DNA of 64,000 nt from Haematobia irritans (GCF_050003625.1 NC_134401.1:93660852-93724851), one strand, 5' to 3'; numbered from the stretch's first letter, positions 12,101 through 24,157 are shown. Notes: generated by a model not told the origin, from the sequence alone. A program made the numbers and translations.

Positions 12101-13056
12101 GAGCGGTTTAAAAATGATAGCACACTGAAGATGGTTGCAATACATATCAGCCACCATTTAAAACAAAACAAATATAAGTCTGTATTTTTTGGGGTATTGC
12201 TTCATTATGAATCATTGTTTAGCCCATTTCAAAATCGGAACTATTGAATAAGTTTGCAAGAAGATTTCATTCAAGTTCTTTTAACTATTAATGCCGACCC
12301 CTTCTGGTATATATCCCAAGCAAATGAAATTTAAAAATATGGCTGAATATATATTTTGGTTGTATATATATAGACTGTATATAACCCACTTGCATACTTT
12401 ACCATTGGAATAAATTTACAAGAAAAAGAAGTTGAAAAAGAGAAAGAAAAACCAAGAGCTATTATTAAATATGGCGGCATTTACTGTGGGCTCCATTCAG
12501 GGTTGGCTAATTCGTTTTAGCAACATTCTTGCTGATGGTTCTTACCTTTCTGTTGCGTGTTTATGGATGAACTACAAGTATGTTTTAATAAGAATTTTTT
12601 GGTTATTCCTCAATAGTTTACCTTAGAACCTTAGTAACCATGCAAAAAGGCCGGACTACAAATGTATGAAAATGAAGGTGTAGACTTACAAGCCACATTA
12701 ACGTATGGCTTTTTCTTATCCGTGTACCGCTTTTTCTTATACATGTACTTCTGTGCCTAATATTGGGTGTTTGAATTTATGGAAACATGAACACTTTCGA
12801 ATAAGACGTATGTAATACTCAGCTTCATTGTAAGACTTCCCTTTTCATGCAATTCTTTATCCAGTTGAATGTCGATTGTGATTGCAGAAAATTTTACTGC
12901 AGCTAATTGCACATTTCACTTGTGATACAAATTAATTAACGAACCTCAATAAAACGCACACTCACATATGCACATTTGATGTGATCCACTTTATTTCTAT
13001 ATGCGTCAAAATCTTCCCGCTTGTTCGGGTAAGTAGTGAATGCCTACTTATATGGC
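12101..13056. other. Apparently single-copy sequence
   Basis: No repeat match was seen. A 64-codon frame at 12432-12626 (plus) starts within an A-rich run and shows no family motif or splice support. I leave it uncalled. Confidence 0.4.
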
Positions 13057-13058
13057 TA

Positions 13059-13618
13059 CACACAAAAAATTTTTTTTCTGATTCAATCATGAAATTAATT
13101 GATCCAATTAATTTTTTAATTGAAATGTCTTCAATCACGAAAATGATAGTATCAATCACAGTTTTAATTGGGCATAGAAAAAATTCTTGATTAAAAAATT
13201 AATTGATTTCATTAACAAATTTCAATTAACTTTTTAATTGATTCAATTAAAAACTTAATTGATGTTGATTGCAAAACTCAATTAATTTAGTAATTAAACA
13301 AAGGTAACTATTTTCAATTACATTCTGAATTGGCTTAGAATTTTTAGTTGGATTAACAATTGATTGTTTGAAAAAAAAATTAATCAAAAATTTAATCACT
13401 TTTATAACTGACTTAGTCTTCCGAATTTGATTAAAAGTTAATTGTACCAATTAACTTTTTAATTAAAAATTTTAAAATTTTCAATCATTGACTAAATTAA
13501 CTTAATGTTTCTATCTTGATTAAAAAGTTAATTGTACCAATTAATTTATTAATTGAAAAAAATTTCAACTTCAATTAACTTTTTAATTGGAAATATTTTG
13601 GTAATATTTTTTTCTGTG
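13059..13618. mobile_element. Family F TA-flanked element, intact copy F2
   Basis: Termini CACACAAAAAATTTTTTTTC and AATATTTTTTTCTGTG are inverted repeats, with TA on each side (13057-13058 and 13619-13620). The body is made of TTAATTGATT/AATCAATTAA words in both orientations and could fold on itself. It has no coding frame of note. The TA duplication and short inverted ends fit a Tc1/mariner-mobilised MITE. Confidence 0.8.
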
Positions 13619-14005
13619 TACCTATTCGTAAACACCCCTACTTATAATCCTGACTACCGCCCTTGTATTTGAGCGGAGAATTTAACAAGGAGATGTCGCT
13701 CAAAATAACCAATATACTATTCTCTGCATTATCGGTATATGAAAGTTACCATATAATTTGTACGCACATTTCTACTCACAGAAAAGGGTGGTGAATATGG
13801 GGTAGCCAAATAAGCACTTTAAATCTATACACCATTTGCTGGTTTATTCTGAAAATTAATTTTATTGTTTTTAATCAAGGCTTTTGTATTAAATAGTTTT
13901 TAATATATAAATAACAAAATTACGTCAAGATTATATAAACAAAAAGAAAAAATGTTAATATTGGTATAAAGAGGATTTTACTATTAAATTGGCCTTCTTT
14001 TTCCG

Positions 14006-14287
14006 CTACATTGCCTTGCGTAATTGTTGTTCTGGAAGTACATTGCTGCTAGGAAATGGAGACGCCGCTTCCGAAATTAGAATATAAATATGAAATACAT
14101 AAATAAAACTAATATGTAATAGAATTATAATTAATGTTTTAACTTACATTTTTGAATTTCTTTCCTTTTGAATCACCATAAGCACTCCGTATTCAGCCAA
14201 ACGCATTGAAACCAAGAGAACAACTGAACAAATTATTTGACTTGTAACGTGTTCTAGCTGGACTTCGTTTTTTTGTTCTTTCAACAT
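14006..14287 (-). CDS. Candidate two-exon small membrane peptide (60 codons)
   Basis: A frame opens at ATG 14287 and runs to 14148, where a strong donor AT|GTAAGT follows. A 99-bp intron ends at the pyrimidine-rich acceptor TCTCCATTTCCTAG, and the second exon 14048-14006 continues in phase to a TAG. The predicted peptide has a charged start (MLKEQKNEVQLEHV), one likely membrane helix (IICSVVLLVSMRLAEYGVLM) and a charged tail (QKERNSK). Without splicing the frame would stop right after the donor, giving 47 residues. A TATCGAT word, close to the fly DRE promoter element, lies upstream at 14492-14498. I do not recognise the family. The frame also continues eight or more codons upstream of the ATG, so an earlier exon is possible. 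The splice match and codon choice favour a gene; the short length is the main doubt. Confidence 0.4.
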
Positions 14288-14491
14288 CTCTTTACGATTA
14301 GGACAAGCATAATATCTTTTTATGCATTACGCGTAAGCACCAAAACCAAATTAAGAACATAATTGCTTTTTTGTTTTGTTTAATTTTGCTCGCGAAACTA
14401 TTTCGTACATTACTTTTAGATACCGAAATTAAATGATCACTTTTTTCTCATTTCTCTCTCATTTTTTCTGCGAGATTAACAGGGTCTTTCT

Positions 14492-14498
14492 TATCGAT
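14492..14498. promoter_or_regulatory. DRE-like TATCGAT word upstream of the small ORF
   Basis: TATCGAT matches seven of eight bases of the DREF-binding element TATCGATA, which is common in fly housekeeping promoters. It lies about 205 bp upstream of the ATG at 14287. The match is suggestive only. Confidence 0.2.
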
Positions 14499-14734
14499 TT
14501 CATCCTCAACTGGTAATGCCCAATATAGTCTATCGACTATTTTATAGATTACTTTATGGTGCTGAATTGGGTGAAACGAAATGGTACATTATATGCATTT
14601 AGAAAAGGGGTCTTTAGTACTTTTTGAAATCATTATTCTATACCAAAATAACCGCCTGCACATGTGGAGTGCTTATATAAACAGGGAAAAAGCGACAATA
14701 GCTATTTGCCGAACAAGCGGGTTAATTAATACAC

Positions 14735-15535
14735 CCATAGAAATAATAATACATACACCCATAGAAATAATCATGAACTGCGTGCACGTTACTAAACTAT
14801 CCGTTTATGAATGTGAATTGACACACATGAGGTGTCAAACGGACACCAAATGTTTATTCATATTTGTAGATCCTTAATTACTAAAAACTGTGGATAAATA
14901 TTTTTACCCTTTCTATACCCTCCACCATAGGATGGGGGGTATATTAGCTTTACACTTCCGTTTGTTACACATCGAAATATTGCCCTAAGACCCCTTATGA
15001 GTCGATCTAGCCAAGTACGTCCGTCCGTCAGCACAACAAGCTATCGACTTGAAACTTGGCATAAGTAGTTGTTATTGATGTAGGTTGGACGGTATTGCAA
15101 ATGGGCCATATCGGACAACTTTTACGTATAGCCACCATATAAACCGACCCCAAGATTAGACCTCCGGAAGATCTTATAGGAACAAAATTCATCCGGTCGG
15201 GTTGAAATTTGGTACGTGGTGTTACTATATGATCTCTAACAACCATGCAAAAATTTGTTCATTATTATGCATAGCCCCCACATAAACCGATGCCCAGATT
15301 TGATCTCTGGAGCCTCTTGAAGGAGCAAAATTTATCCGATCGGTCCATAATTATATAAAGCCCCCATATAAACTGATCTCTAGATTTGACCTCCGGAGCC
15401 TCTTGAAGGAGCAAAATTTATCTAATCCAGTTGAAATTTCGTACGTGCACCCATAGAAAATAATCATGAACGACGTGATCATTTCGAAACAATTCGTTCA
15501 TGAAAGTGAATCAACACACATGTGTTGTCAAACTG
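14735..15535 (+). repeat. Diverged direct repeats flanking A5
   Basis: The sequence CACCCATAGAAATAATCATG, followed by a TTCATGAA-like word and GTGTCAAAC, is present at about 14757-14840 and again at 15448-15532. The family A fragment lies between the two. The repeats differ at several sites, so they are too long and too diverged to be a target duplication. Confidence 0.5.
14916..15445 (+). mobile_element. DINE-like family A element, 5' part (A5)
   Basis: The 5' hairpin CCCTCCACCATAGGATGGGG, the core ACATCGAAATATTGCCCTAA and about two 153-bp units are present. The 29-bp array and 3' end are missing. Confidence 0.75.
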
Positions 15536-16199
15536 AGAACAGACGGGGTCAATCTAACAACGTAAAAATGACACCATACTTTGCCAAAACAACAACCACA
15601 GTTCATGATCTGAAAACGTAATGGTTACGAATTTATAAACAAAATTAAAACAAGTATATACGGCCGGAAGTTCGGCCAGGCCGAAGCTTATGTACCCTCC
15701 ACCATGGATTGCGTAGAAACTTCTACTGAAGACTGTCATCCACAACCGAATTACTTGGGTTGCGGTAACACTTGCCGATGGCAAGGTATCTTAAAACTTC
15801 CTAACACCGTAATATATACCACATAGTCCATACGTGGTATATATTAAACTAAAAAAGGCCGATTAAATACATGCAAAGAAAAAAAACGTTTGGAAAACGT
15901 GTACCGAAAACGTTTTTCTTTTGTTAGAGTTTTTTGAATTGCTTCGAAAAGTATATATTTTTATCACCAAAAAAATTCGTTTGTTACAAAATTTTTATTT
16001 TTTCAATAAAAAAAGTTATTTTTGAACCAACAACACAGTCCATTTCGTTTATATCAAACACTGTTCTTTTCTAAATTTAGGTCTTTAATAAGACACATTT
16101 TACAGTTCATAGTAAAAATTTTATATAGTAGAACGTAATGTTGTACATTTTTTCGGAATCTTCCGACCGTAGTTGAAATATATGTAAAAAAAAAAACTT

Positions 16200-16272
16200 T
16201 GGTCGAAGCGGGGATCGAACCCACGACCCTTGGCATGCCAGTCGGACGTAGCAACCACTGCTCCAAGGTGCC
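16200..16272 (-). repeat. tRNA-derived sequence inside V1
   Basis: On the minus strand it reads as a degenerate tRNA. An A-box-like TGGTTGCTACG and a B-box GGGTTCGATCCCC are spaced as in a pol III promoter, and the 3' side ends CGCTTCGACC followed by a run of T. The acceptor stem does not pair well, so this looks like a SINE head rather than a working tRNA gene. Confidence 0.6.
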
Positions 16273-16387
16273 CAACTAAATGTATTTTTCTGTTAAATAA
16301 ACTTTGTTTAATCGGCTCGTGGGCGCCGCAAGCTATGCTATATAAATATAACTAATATGGGTAATTGTCTATTGATGACAACAACGG

Positions 16388-16615
16388 CTACATGGCTCAG
16401 TGGATAGTGTGTTGGCTTACAAATTGGATGGTCCGCGGTTCGATTCTCCGTCCAGGCGAAAGGTAAAAAAAAAACAATTTTAAATTTATAAAATCGTATA
16501 ATTTCTTCTACATTGTTTGTGTTACAGAAAAAGGTGCTAAGAACTAAAAAACTTCGTGGAAGTGAGAAAAATGTGAGGGAAAATGCAATTAGTCAGAAAA
16601 ATTTTTTTTTGAGTT
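16388..16615 (+). repeat. tRNA-derived SINE-like core inside V1
   Basis: A clean A box TGGCTCAGTGG (16393-16403) and B box GGTTCGATTCT (16437-16447) lie about 34 bp apart. A conserved tail follows: ATAATTTCTTCTACATTGTT, GAAAAAGGTGCTAAGAAC, CTTCGTGGAAGTGAGAAA. The same tail occurs in all T elements and in V2, so the core is shared between families. Confidence 0.65.
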
Positions 16616-17939
16616 AGTCTTTATGGAATTGTTTTTACATCCTGGAAAAGAATAAACGTTTATCACAAAAAGTATATACTTTTCTTCCAAATACACTTCC
16701 TTTAAACGAAAAGCAAATGCGAAACGAACTTTGTTTGTCTAAAATTTCGTTTGGGAGGAAAGAATTATTTTTTTGCGTGTACGTATATAATTAAGTTTAA
16801 AGTTTCTATAGAAATAACATTTTGACAAAATAAAATTTTGACAACATTTTCTATAGAAGTAAAATTTGGAAAAATTTTGACAATGTTTTCTATAAAAAAA
16901 AAAAATTTGTAGATTATTTTTGGCTCGAGTGGCAACCATGATTATGAAACTATGGACCAATTTTTGTGAGATTGGGGATCGGCTATATATAACTATAGAC
17001 CTATACGGACAAATTTTGGCATGGTTATTAGCGGCCTTATACTAACACCACGTTTCAAATTTCAACCGGATCGGATGAATTGTGCTCCTCCAGGATGCTC
17101 CGGAGATCAAATCTTGGGAACGGTTTATATGGGGGCTTGCATGGTTGTTAGAGACCATATACTAACGCCACGTACCAAATTTCAATCGGATCGGATGACT
17201 TTTGCTCCTCTAAGAGGCTCCAGAGGTCAAATCTGGGGATCGGTTTATATGGGGGCTATATATAACTATGGGCCGATGTGGACCAATTTTTGCAGCTGGA
17301 TCGGATGAAATTTCCTTCTCTTAGTGGCTCCGCAAGACAAATCGGGGGATCGGTTTATATGGGGGCTATATATAATTATGGACCGATATGGACCATATTT
17401 TTGCATGGTTGTTAGAGACTATATACTAATACCATGTACCAAATTTCAGCCGGATTGGATGAAATTTGGTTATCTTAGAGGCTCCGCAAGCCAAATCGGG
17501 GGATCGGTTTATATGGGGGCTATATGTAATTATGGACCGTAATGGACCAATTTTTGCATGGTTGTTAGAGACTATATACTAATACCATGTACCAAATTTC
17601 AGCCGGATCGGATGAAATTTGCTTCTCTTAGAGCAATCGAAAGCCAAATTTGGGGGTCCGTTTATATGGGGGCTATACCTAAAAGTGGACAGATATGGCC
17701 CATTTGCAATACCATCCGACCTACATCAATGACAACTACTGGTGCCAAGTTGATAGCTTGTTTCATTCGGAAGTTAGCGTGATTTCAACAGACGGACGGA
17801 CGGACATGTTCAGATCGACTCAGAATTTCACCACGACCCAGAATATATATACTTTATGGGGTCTTAGAGCAATATTTCGATGTGTTACAAACGGAATGAC
17901 AAAGTTAATATACCCCCATCCTATGGTGGAGGGTATAAA

Positions 17940-18205
17940 AAGATTTCCGCTACCGTGACTCGAACCAGTGTTGCCTGCACCATACGCGTTAACTGTCGCC
18001 TTAGCACATTGCATCACCTGCAGAATTGCCATAACAACGTCTAATGATTATTTTAAGATTTTTTCATGACCAAAGCAAAACGAATGCCGTTCATGAAATC
18101 GTGAACGCCTGTGGACAAAATCGTGAACATTCCGTTTTGATTTTTTGTGAACGTCTCCGTTTCATTTGGACAACGTCCGTTCACGATTGTGGAACACAAT
18201 TTTTA
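17940..18205 (-). repeat. tRNA-like element with CGTGAACG words
   Basis: On the minus strand, at about 18012-17940, the segment GTGCTAAGGCGACAGTTAAC and the B-box-like GGTTCGAGTCACGG resemble a tRNA. The rest, to 18205, repeats GTTCATGAAATCGTGAACG-like words. It is probably a tRNA-derived repeat, with low support for a working tRNA. Confidence 0.4.
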
Positions 18206-19746
18206 TACCCATCACCATAGAATGGTGACGGGAGTGTAATAAGTTTGTCATTCCGTTTGTAACACATCGAAATATCGATTTCCGACTATATAAAGTATAT
18301 ATATTCTTGATCAGGGAGAAATTCTAAGACGATATAATCATACCCATCTGTCTGTCTGTTGTAATCACGCCACAGCCTTCAATAATGGCGCTATCGTCCT
18401 GAAATTTGGCACAGATTCGTCTTTTGTTTGCAGGCAAGTCAAGTTCGAAGATGGGCTATATCGGTCTAAGTTTTGATATAGTCCCCATATAAACCGACCT
18501 CCCGATTTGGGGTCTTGGGCTTATAAAAACTGTAGTTTTTAACCAATTTGACTGAAATTGGAAATCTAGAGGTATTTTAGGACCATTAAAAAGTGTACCG
18601 AAAATGGTGCCTATCGGTCCATGTTTTGGTATATCCCCCATATGGACCGATTTCCCCATATAAACCGACCTCCCGATTTGGGGTCTTGGGCTTCTATAAT
18701 CCGTAGTTTTAATCCAATTTACCTGAAATTTGAAATCTAGAGGTACTCTAGGACCCTAAAGACTTGTACCGAAAATGGTGAGTACCGGTCCATGTTTTAA
18801 TATAGCCCCCATATAGACCGATCTCCCGATTTTACTTCTTGGACTTCTAGAACCCGTAGTTTTTACCCAATTTGCTTGAAATTGGAAATTCTAGGGAAAT
18901 AAAGAGATGTGCCGAAAATGGTGATTATCGGTCCATGTTTGGTATAACCCCCACATAGACCGATCTCCCAATTTTACTTCTTGGGTTTCTAGAATCCGTA
19001 GTTTTTACCCAATTTGCTTGAAATTGGAAATCAGAGGTATTCTTGGACCTTAAAGGGGTGTGCCGAATATATTAGGTACCGGTACAGTTTTTTATATAGC
19101 CCCCTTATAAACCGGCCCTCTGAATGGGAGTCTAAATTCTAGAACTACAATTAAATGTGCTGGATACTGTATGTATCCTTCCATGTTTTGGTAGCCCCCA
19201 TTCCACCGAACCCCCGATTTAACTCCTAGGGTTTCTAGAAATTGTAGTTTTTATCAGATTAGCCACAAATTGAAAATATACTTGCATTTTAGACCCATAA
19301 CAAAGTGTATATAATTTATAATTTATCGGTCCATTTGGTAAGGCCTCCATATAGACCGATTTCACTTATTGAGGTTATAGAAGGCGCACTGATCATGAAA
19401 ATTGCTTGAAACTGAATACAAAATTTCAAGATTTTGGGATAATTGGGATGAAAATTCACAGATTTTAGATTTCAAATCAAGGCGTTATTTCATCATTTTC
19501 TTGCACTTACAAGAGATGTTTATGACTCCTCGAAAACTCAAACAAAAAATGGTTTTTATAAATTCAGAATCTGATCTAGTCTTCATAGGTAAAATCTTTA
19601 CATTTATCTGTGGGTACTGGTTGAACTTATCTGCTTGGGAAAATATCTGCCATCAAACCCTCCTGAAATTTTCAAAGGAAACTATTATATTTGATTCATG
19701 TATTTAAGATTCGGCCCGGCCGAACTTACTACTGTATATACTTGTT
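18206..19746 (+). mobile_element. DINE-like family B element, complete (B1)
   Basis: It starts TATACCCATCACCATAGAAT and continues CGATTTCCGACTATATAAAG, TATATATTCTTGATCAGGGA and a GTCTGTCTGTCTG run. Tandem units of about 142-171 bp follow (CCCCATATAGACCGATCTCC, TTTTTACCCAATTTGCTTGA). It ends CGGCCCGGCCGAACTTAC, then TATATACTTGTTTT. The TATAAAGTATATATATTCTTGATCAG region is, as I recall it, close to fly INE-1/DINE-1. Non-coding. Confidence 0.8.
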
Positions 19747-20060
19747 TTCCTTCAAACTACGAAATTTTCTGTAATAAGTGAAAAATAATAAATGTGTCTA
19801 ATAAAATTTCTTGAATTATTCGAAAATTATTTACTTATTTTAGTGAAATCGGCGTGACATCAGCGTTTCTAATACAGTTAAGTTAACATTTTCTAACATT
19901 AATTAAAATTTTCTTTCCTGGTGGGTTCACTGCTGTTTTAAGCATACAGATCTCATTAATCAAATTTTCATTCTTTTTTCGCGGTTTATGAATAAAAGTT
20001 CTCACGTACAAACAAATGCCAGTTTAAAAATCCAAATTATAACGGATACTTCAAAGTAAA
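19747..20060. other. Spacer, no recognised gene
   Basis: AT-rich sequence starting CCTTCAAACTACGAAATTTTC. A weakly similar stretch (CTTTCAAACTATGAAATTTTC) occurs at 37180-37330, so it may be an old repeat. Nothing coding. Confidence 0.35.
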
Positions 20061-20877
20061 ACAAGTATATATGGCCGTAAGTTCGGCCAGGCCAAATCTT
20101 ATGTACCCTTCACCATGGATAGCGTAGAAACTTCTACGAAAGACTATCATCCACAATCGAATTACTTGGGTTGTGATATCTTAAAACTTGTTAACATCGT
20201 TTTCTAAATTGTGAGTTAGTCCATACGTGGTATATATTAGACAAAAAAGGTATGTGTAGGTAAGTCTACAAATTATTACGAATCGATATGGATTTTTGCA
20301 CGGTACGTAGGGAGCCAGAATTGAAATATGGGGGCTATATACAATTATGAACTTGATATGGACCAATTTTTGTGTGATTGGGGATCGATTTATCTGAGGC
20401 CTATATATAACTATAAACCGATATGGACCTAGTTAGACATGGTTGTTAACGGCCATATACTAGCACAATGTACCAAATTTCAACTGACTCGGATGAAATT
20501 TGCTCCTCCAAGAGACTCCAAAACCAAATCTCGGGATCGGTTTATATGGGGGGGGCTATATATGATTATGGACTGATATGGACCACTTTTGGCATAGTTG
20601 TTAAATATCATATACCAAATTTCAACCATATCGAATGAATTTTGCTTCTCCAAAAGGCACCGGAGGTCAAATCTGGGGATCGGGTTATATGGGGGTTATA
20701 TATAATTATAGACTGATATGAACCAATGGACAAGCAATTGAAGTAGTCAACCGTTCCAAAAACCTGGGTATAATCTTCAACAATAACCTCTCTTGGTGTG
20801 ATCATATATCATCTGCTGCTGGAAAAGTATTTGGAATGCTGCGTACACTATACCATTCTCAATCATTTACGCCTATA

Positions 20878-23382
20878 CACCGAAAAAAAGTTTACTATTT
20901 TTTATGAAAAATGAACTAACCCATAGTAAGAATGACCATGATTTGGCGCCAAAGATTTTTTTCATCTAGATAAGTTCATGATTTTCTTATAAATTAGTTC
21001 ATGTATTACATCGTATTTTAGTTCATTATTACTATGCTGTGGGAAGAATATAGTTAAACTCATTCAAAATATTCCTGCTATCCGGAAAAATTAACAATTT
21101 TTTGGGAAACCTGTATTAAGAAATTGGTTTGAAATAAACTGTTTGTCGGTATAATTTTCAAAAAAGTAGAGAAATTGAGGAATCAAAAGTACAAAAAGCC
21201 TGTATACAACTAAGAAATTTTTCGTACAAAACAAGTCAATTTTCTATAACCACCAGTATTTTATTTCAAAGAATTATTATTATATTACACAAAACTATGG
21301 CTTATGATATACAATAAAGGAAATATTTTTATTAGTACATTGGACGCATTTACTTGTCAGTAGTTAGTAATTGCTTCTTTAAAAGAGTAATATTCTATGT
21401 TATTAGGACTAAACTAATTAATTTAAATTTCCATGTTTTCTATCCATATGAAAGATATATGTGGCATAAGTTGCTATATTCAATTGAATTGTCCAATTTC
21501 ATCGATTTTGGCTAAATTTTGTTGGGCGGATTTGGCTTATAAGCATCTGAAATTGCAAAGTTACAAAATATAAGAAAAATATTATTAATTAATTAATTCT
21601 ATCGTTCATATTGATCTTTAACTTACGGTTTTCAAGAGTATTTCCTAGAGTCAATAAGGATATCAGCTTAATTAGTATTAAACAGTAAGAATATTCAAAA
21701 AATTACCATTACGAGACCTGTCTACCTGCAAGTGAAAAAAATACTTTTTAATAAATTGAAATTTTGGTTTTATTAAAAACGGACAAAATACCGTTTATAG
21801 AAAAACTTACCACATTGAAAAATCCATCCAGTAGGTACATTATTGGAATCATATCCATGGACAAATGGGACGTTATTGAAATTATTCTCAGAATATATTT
21901 GAAATAAAAAATATTATAAAATTAGACATAATTTCCACTTGTCAGTATAGCATTTAGTATTTAAGGTGGATATTAAGTTCGAGTTTAGCGGCTAAAATTG
22001 CAATTTCCATGATAAGTTTTCTTTAATAATCCATTATAAAAAATTATCTTTATAAAAAACTTGATTTGGGCTATTCTCCATCAAGTTATATTTAAATTTG
22101 TATCGAAGACGTATAATTTTATACTTTGCTTAGTGATTTATTTTTAATTTTAGCGGCTAAACTCGAACTTAGTACTCACCTGTAGGAATTGCTGTAACAT
22201 AAAAAATATAGATTCAAAAAAATGGTTGCTTCTCAACCTGTGATCCAGATGTAGAATAAATATAAATCATCCTATTACCACTCATGTTGTATATTTTTTA
22301 TGTAAATCAATTTAAAATCCGCACTAATTTTAAACAAACATATTAACAGAAATATACAGTTCCTTAATCTGTTATTTGTTTTTTATCAATAAAAAGCGTT
22401 TTTGATTCCTCTAACATCACATCATTCACTTCTCAGTTTCCAAATAAATGTATTTTCATTAATAAACACCAATACCGCACGTACAATTTTGCAAAATTAA
22501 ATCCACGTGTGCACTTCATAAATGCATCAACATAACTGAATGCAACAATAAAACTCAAAGACACAAATAGTCATAAGGGATACATACCTGCCGTAAAGAA
22601 AAACAACTCCACACACACACACGTTCCCTTTCTGATCTTGCTATTGCAAAAAAAAACAACTCTCACCACAAAAGAAACCAACAACACACAAGGAACATTC
22701 CATTGTCTCTAGAATCAAAACAACCAACAACAGCATAAATGACGCAATAACAAACACAAACAATCATACGAGATATACACAAAATGTCTCTAAAAACTCC
22801 CTCGCATGATGCACTCACATTTTCCAGTAGCACGTTTATTGATTAGTAGGAATTCTATCTATAAGTTAAGGTAAAATATATACCAAATCTATGAGGAATC
22901 TATAAAAATTATATACACCTGTCAAGGATTATGTTAAATAATTTTTATTCTATTTTAACTAAAATTTTCAATATGAGTAAAAACACTCCAACATATAATA
23001 AAAAGGGAAATAATCTGTAGGTAGTCATCGTACGAATCGGTAATGTCGTTAAGTTAATTTTTACTAAAAAAATTTTTTTCCATACAAAATTTTGTCTTAG
23101 TAAATTGTCCACATTTCGTAGTAGGATTTTTATATTGCCCATGTATTTTTATAATAGAATCAACGATGCATTAACTACTGTGTTGGAAATTTATTTAAGG
23201 AAAAATCCTTCCCATTTCGTAGTTAGTGAACTAAAAAACATTTACTGAATTTTTATAAGTTTTGCTTTAGCTAAGTTAATTTTCGTTGTGGTTACGAAAA
23301 ATGAACTATATTACAGTAAATTTGTTGAACTATGTGGAAGTCAAAATGGTCCTTAAATTTACAAGACACTTTTTTTTCTGTG
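20878..23382. mobile_element. Family H TA-flanked element, long copy H1 (2.5 kb)
   Basis: Termini CACCGAAAAAAAG and TTTTTTTTCTGTG are inverted, with TA on each side (20876-20877, 23383-23384). Its removal restores a LINE reading frame. It shares CATGATTTGGCGCCAA near its left end with the short copy H2 (51718-52214). No transposase-like frame was seen in 2.5 kb, so it is non-autonomous or badly decayed. A secondary foldback lies at 21973-22173. Confidence 0.75.
21973..22173. repeat. Small foldback element inside H1
   Basis: AAGTTCGAGTTTAGCGGCTA at the left and TAGCGGCTAAACTCGAACTT at the right are inverted repeats bounding about 200 bp. The right end continues AGTACTCACCTGTAGG. Similar AGTACTCACCTTAAGG words occur near 40080. 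Probably a separate insertion. Confidence 0.55.
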
Positions 23383-23819
23383 TACACATTCGGATTTTGC
23401 TTGCCAAATCATACTTGTTACCCATCCTTCTGTACGACTGTGAGTTGCTCAACAAATGTGATGCTAAAAGTAAACAGCGCTTGGAATCCGTATACAAAGC
23501 TATAATTCGCTACGTATTTGGCTTAAAAAGATACGACAGCTGTTCTTCTTTCATTAGCTCCTTATATGGCTTCCCGTTATTGGACTTGTTAAAGGTACGA
23601 ACCCTCCTTTTCCTTCACAAGATTATATACTTGAAACAACCTGGTCTAACAGAGGTGTACTGCTTATACCAGATCGACATCGACTTCAAGTGAGCGAGAG
23701 ACAATTTATGCTACATTCTGTCTTTCTTTGGAACTCGTTACCAACAAACCTTCAATCCTTTGGCAACGCAAACAAATTTAAGAAATCACTTTTCAATCAT
23801 TTTAAGAATTTGCAATAAT

Positions 23820-24126
23820 TTTCTTAACTTTGTTCTATTTCAATACTTATAATTTTTAAATTTTGTTATATTCTATATTTTATTTGAGTAAAGTAATTTT
23901 TGTTTTTTTTTTGTTATATGAAATCTTATTTTTATATGTTCATTAACCTACTTAAAATATTTCAATGCTAATACCAATTTTAATTGTTTTCGTTTTCTTA
24001 CATTTTTTCTATAATATTTTAATATGTAATTATGATAAGAATTAACTTCATACCTTGCAATGATAGACACATACTTTAATTGAAAAAATTGTTAAAATTT
24101 TGTTGTATGAGTAATTCCCTAAATAA

Positions 24127-24157
<31 letters not shown>

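Larger units (their letters stand above)
15870..16779. mobile_element. Family V TA-flanked element with two tRNA-like segments, copy V1
   Basis: Termini are CATGCAAAGAAAAAAAACG and ATTATTTTTTTGCGTG, with TA on each side (15868-15869, 16780-16781). Collapsing the TA pair restores GATTAAATACGTATATAATT, the normal family A junction. Inside are two tRNA-like segments pointing in opposite directions (16200-16272 minus and 16388-16465 plus). Confidence 0.8.
15650..17937 (-). mobile_element. DINE-like family A element (A6), hosting V1
   Basis: The 3' end ACAAGTATATACGGCCGGAA is at 15650 and the 5' hairpin TATGGTGGAGGGTATA ends at 17937, so the element reads on the minus strand. The nested element V1 separates the 3' end region from a short 29-bp array at 16800-16910. 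The 153-bp units fill 17000-17690. Confidence 0.8.

Noticed and set aside
12432..12626. 64-codon frame as a transporter exon
   Set aside because: GSIQGW resembles sugar transporters only superficially. No acceptor or donor continues the frame with family motifs.
16200..16272. Functional tRNA gene
   Set aside because: Box A and B are good, but the acceptor stem does not pair and the segment lies inside a mobile element.
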